8,471 nucleotides of DNA from an uncultured Moheibacter sp. (GTDB lineage Bacteria; Bacteroidota; Bacteroidia; Flavobacteriales; Weeksellaceae): assembly GCA_937875605.1 (NCBI GenBank), contig CALLXZ010000380.1, forward strand, positions 1 through 8,471, in the 5' to 3' direction. The notes under the pieces are model-generated. The model worked only from the letters and a program-made list of their open reading frames with translations. It was not told where the DNA came from and made no database searches. A program made the translations under genes and the position numbers. This document shows, piece by piece, positions 6,555 through 8,471 of the stretch; positions within the stretch are counted from its first letter, which is position 1, and each line of letters starts with the position of its first letter.

Positions 6555-6575
6555 CTCTCTTTTTCATATTTAATT

Positions 6576-6583
6576 CAAAAATA
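6576..6583 (-). promoter_or_regulatory. -7 promoter box for the FAH/Usp/4Fe-4S cluster (TATTTTTG)
   Basis: CAAAAATA on the plus strand reads TATTTTTG on the minus strand, an exact TAnnTTTG match 22 bases before the ATG at 6554. The predicted start near 6571 leaves a leader of about 17 bases with an AAAGAGAG ribosome-site-like tract. The nearest TTG (6611-6613) is 27 bases away, longer than usual. Confidence 0.45.
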
Positions 6584-6638
6584 TCATTTATAATTGATTT
6601 TTTCGTAATTCAACTTTTTTCATTTTAGTAAAAGACAA

Positions 6639-6669
6639 TTGGGAAGTTTGAAGTTAATGTTTAATTTTG
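6639..6669 (+). promoter_or_regulatory. Promoter for the glutamate synthase-like operon (TTG, 20 bp, TAATTTTG)
   Basis: TTG at 6639-6641 and TAATTTTG at 6662-6669 are separated by 20 bases, which fits the Bacteroidota -33/-7 pattern (TTG, 17-23 bases, TAnnTTTG). It is the best complete promoter in the window. Transcription would begin near 6673 with a leader of about 20 bases to the ATG at 6694. The -7 box covers the in-frame TTG at 6667, which argues against that codon being a start. Confidence 0.6.
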
Positions 6670-6680
6670 TTTGCAAATTC

Positions 6681-6686
6681 AAGGAA
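6681..6686 (+). promoter_or_regulatory. Ribosome-binding site deciding the start at 6694
   Basis: AAGGAA lies seven bases before the ATG at 6694, a good Shine-Dalgarno-like match in a genome where such sites are scarce. Together with the promoter box at 6662-6669 it favours ATG 6694 over the in-frame TTG 27 bases upstream. Confidence 0.6.
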
Positions 6687-6693
6687 ATTTGAA

Positions 6694-8244
6694 ATGAACG
6701 TAAGACCATTATTCGTTATTGTTTCAATCAGCATTTCGATCATTCTGATTGTTATTTCATTCTTTTGGACACCCATTCTTTGGTTGTTTTTATTAGTTCT
6801 TCCGTTGATTTCAATGGGAATAATTGATTTGGTTCAGAAAAAACACGCCATTCGACGGAATTTTCCGGTGATAGGGAGGTTGCGTTATTTTTTGGAGAGT
6901 ATCCGCCCGGAAATTATGCAGTATTTTGTAGAAAACGACCGAGACGGAAGACCGCTGGATAGAGTGATGCGTAGCATGGTTTATCAACGTGCTAAAAACG
7001 TGACCGATACGGTTCCATTTGGAACACAAATGGATATTTATGAACCGGGTTATGAATGGATGAATCATTCCATGTATGCCGGAAAGATGAAAGTAGATGA
7101 AGATCCGAGGATCATGATTGGCGGAGAATTTTGTACGCAACCATATTCGGCTAGTTTACTAAATATTTCAGCGATGAGTTTTGGTTCTTTGAGCAAAAAT
7201 GCCGTATTGGCGATGAACAAGGGAGCGAAAATGGGACGTTTTGCACATAATACCGGAGAAGGAGGTGTGAGTCCCTATCATTTGGAGCCGGGTGGCGATT
7301 TAATTTGGCAGGTAGGAACAGGTTATTTCGGTTGTCGTGCTGACAATGGTAAATTTTCTCCTGAAAAATTTGAAGTTAGTTCGAAACATCCGAACATAAA
7401 GATGATTGAATTGAAGATTTCTCAGGGAGCAAAACCCGGGCACGGAGGAATTCTACCAGCAAGTAAAAATACACTTGAAATTGCTGCAATTCGTGGGGTA
7501 AAGCCGCATACAGAAGTGGATTCACCACCTTCGCATTCAGCATTTAAAGATGCAGAAGGTTTATTGAAAATGATTCATCTAATGCGGGAACTATCAGGTG
7601 GAAAACCAATTGGTTTTAAAATGTGTATCGGTCGTAAAGAAGAATTCATCGATATCTGTGAAGCGATGGTGAAAACCGGAATGAAACCGGACTTTATAAC
7701 CATAGATGGTGGAGAAGGAGGAACGGGAGCTGCTCCGGTAGAATTTTCAAATTCCTTAGGAATGCCTTTGTTGGATGGTTTGGCCTTTGCGGTAGACACT
7801 TTAAGAGGTTATAATTTAAAGGAAGATATAAAAGTCATTGCTTCAGGAAAGATTATTTCCAGCTTTCATATTGCCCGAGCATTGGCAATCGGTGCCGATT
7901 TATGCAGCAGTGCACGAGCTATGATGCTTGCAGTTGGATGTATTCAGGCATTGCAATGCAATAAGAATACTTGTCCGGCAGGAGTCGCCACGCAAGACCA
8001 GGAATTGATGAAAGGTTTAGATGTAGAAGATAAAGCAACCAGGACTTATAATTTTCATAAAAATACCATGAAAAGTTTTGGCGAACTTATTTCTGCCGCA
8101 GGATTGGTTCATCACAGTGAAATAGACAGAAGTTACATTAACTTACGTGTAGAAGTAAATAGAATAATGCGTTACGATGAATTGTATCCGGTCGTTTCGG
8201 AAGGTTCTTATCTTGATAGAATTAAAGATCATTCACCCATTTAA
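6694..8244 (+). CDS. Membrane-anchored FMN-binding glutamate synthase family protein
   Basis: With the ATG at 6694 the product has 516 residues. Two hydrophobic helices at about 5-24 and 27-46 anchor it in the inner membrane. The rest is the FMN-binding (synthase) domain of glutamate synthase: SAMSFGSLS (159-167), NTGEGG (186-191), SQGAKPGHGG (243-252), IDGGEGGTGAAP (337-348) and IASGKI (382-387). The cluster motif C416-x5-C422-x4-C427 followed by PAGVATQ keeps all three 3Fe-4S ligands of GltB. The glutaminase and C-terminal GXGXG domains of full GltB are absent, and no GltD or glutaminase gene is in the window, so the nitrogen donor and electron partner are unknown. This architecture is a recognised family annotated as glutamate synthase-like; its substrate is not established. 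An aldehyde dehydrogenase gene follows after three bases. An in-frame TTG at 6667 would add nine residues but overlaps the promoter and is rejected. Confidence 0.92.
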   Translation: MNVRPLFVIVSISISIILIVISFFWTPILWLFLLVLPLISMGIIDLVQKKHAIRRNFPVIGRLRYFLESIRPEIMQYFVENDRDGRPLDRVMRSMVYQRAKNVTDTVPFGTQMDIYEPGYEWMNHSMYAGKMKVDEDPRIMIGGEFCTQPYSASLLNISAMSFGSLSKNAVLAMNKGAKMGRFAHNTGEGGVSPYHLEPGGDLIWQVGTGYFGCRADNGKFSPEKFEVSSKHPNIKMIELKISQGAKPGHGGILPASKNTLEIAAIRGVKPHTEVDSPPSHSAFKDAEGLLKMIHLMRELSGGKPIGFKMCIGRKEEFIDICEAMVKTGMKPDFITIDGGEGGTGAAPVEFSNSLGMPLLDGLAFAVDTLRGYNLKEDIKVIASGKIISSFHIARALAIGADLCSSARAMMLAVGCIQALQCNKNTCPAGVATQDQELMKGLDVEDKATRTYNFHKNTMKSFGELISAAGLVHHSEIDRSYINLRVEVNRIMRYDELYPVVSEGSYLDRIKDHSPI

Positions 8245-8247
8245 AAT

Positions 8248-8471
8248 ATGTCAAATCAATATATTACAATTGAGCAAGCCTTTGAAAAAATAGAGCTTGC
8301 CCAACAGGTTTATCTAAAAAACAAAGAAAATTATCAAAGCCGTCCGATTGATAAGATCAGGAAAACGGGAGAAATTCTTTTGCAAAAGAAAAAGGAATTT
8401 GCTCGTGTAATTTCAGAGGAAATGGGCAAACCGGTTTTTGAATCCATTGCCGAAATTGAAAAATCGGCTTT
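8248..8471 (+). CDS. Aldehyde dehydrogenase, likely succinate-semialdehyde dehydrogenase (N-terminal part)
   Basis: An ATG three bases after the preceding stop opens a frame that stays open to the window end: 74 complete codons, the rest outside. The segment has the N-terminal pattern of the aldehyde dehydrogenase superfamily: RPIDKIRKTGEILLQKKKEF (33-52) and the conserved EEMGKPVFESIAEIEKSA (57-74). The EEMGKP and AEIEK wording and the short N-terminus fit the GabD/Sad-type succinate-semialdehyde dehydrogenases common in flavobacteria, which oxidise succinate semialdehyde to succinate with NAD(P). The catalytic Cys and Glu and the cofactor-binding residues lie beyond the edge, so the substrate is inferred. 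The three-base gap indicates co-transcription with the glutamate synthase-like gene. Confidence 0.85.
   Translation, partial: MSNQYITIEQAFEKIELAQQVYLKNKENYQSRPIDKIRKTGEILLQKKKEFARVISEEMGKPVFESIAEIEKSA

Noticed and set aside
6667..6693. TTG-initiated extension of the glutamate synthase-like gene
   Set aside because: The TTG is part of the best promoter box in the window, and a good ribosome site precedes the downstream ATG.
6811..7799. Minus-strand open frames at 6811-7140 and 7575-7799
   Set aside because: Both are antisense to the conserved glutamate synthase-like gene and show no family features.
1..8471. CRISPR array, insertion sequence, tRNA, rRNA, prophage or defence system
   Set aside because: No regularly spaced repeats, transposase or integrase genes, cloverleaf-like sequences or recognisable defence domains were found; all long genes are metabolic or housekeeping types.

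Overview
The window looks like a piece of core chromosome from a Bacteroidota bacterium, most likely class Flavobacteriia and perhaps Weeksellaceae-like. Three things suggest this: the DNA is AT-rich; the SucA and OdhB N-termini read like flavobacterial orthologues (established family knowledge recalled, not searched); and the phylum-type -7 promoter box TAnnTTTG sits just upstream of the first gene of each inferred transcription unit, while Shine-Dalgarno sequences are mostly poor. No mobile element, CRISPR array, tRNA or rRNA is visible.

Layout from left to right. Bases 1-273 hold the probable last 20 codons of a plus-strand gene, several hairpins including a good plus-strand terminator, and a possible small-RNA locus. 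A minus-strand gene (274-903) encodes an unrecognised protein with a soluble N-terminal part and four predicted membrane helices. It has its own promoter box and is separated from odhB by a strong symmetric terminator (948-981). Next, transcribed leftward, come sucA (2311-5055) and odhB (1009-2229), the E1 and E2 subunits of 2-oxoglutarate dehydrogenase. Upstream of these, also leftward, is a three-gene cluster: an FAHD1/YcgM-like fumarylacetoacetate hydrolase family enzyme (5946-6554), a UspA-type universal stress protein (5463-5912), and a small divergent 4Fe-4S mono-cluster protein (5242-5451).

A divergent promoter region (6555-6693) separates this cluster from a rightward pair: a membrane-anchored FMN-binding glutamate synthase-family protein (6694-8244, with a TTG nine codons upstream rejected as start) and, three bases later, the start of an aldehyde dehydrogenase resembling succinate-semialdehyde dehydrogenase (8248 to the window end).

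Functionally the window centres on the 2-oxoglutarate node. SucA/OdhB oxidise 2-oxoglutarate to succinyl-CoA. The FAH-family enzyme may act on oxaloacetate or acylpyruvates. The glutamate synthase-like protein and the semialdehyde dehydrogenase point to glutamate chemistry and a possible GABA/succinate-semialdehyde route to succinate. Most of this is ordinary metabolism. The less explained parts are the small membrane protein with its flanking 15-bp direct repeat, the stand-alone membrane-anchored glutamate synthase domain, and some intergenic RNA structures. I see no clear sign of an undescribed defence or mobile system.
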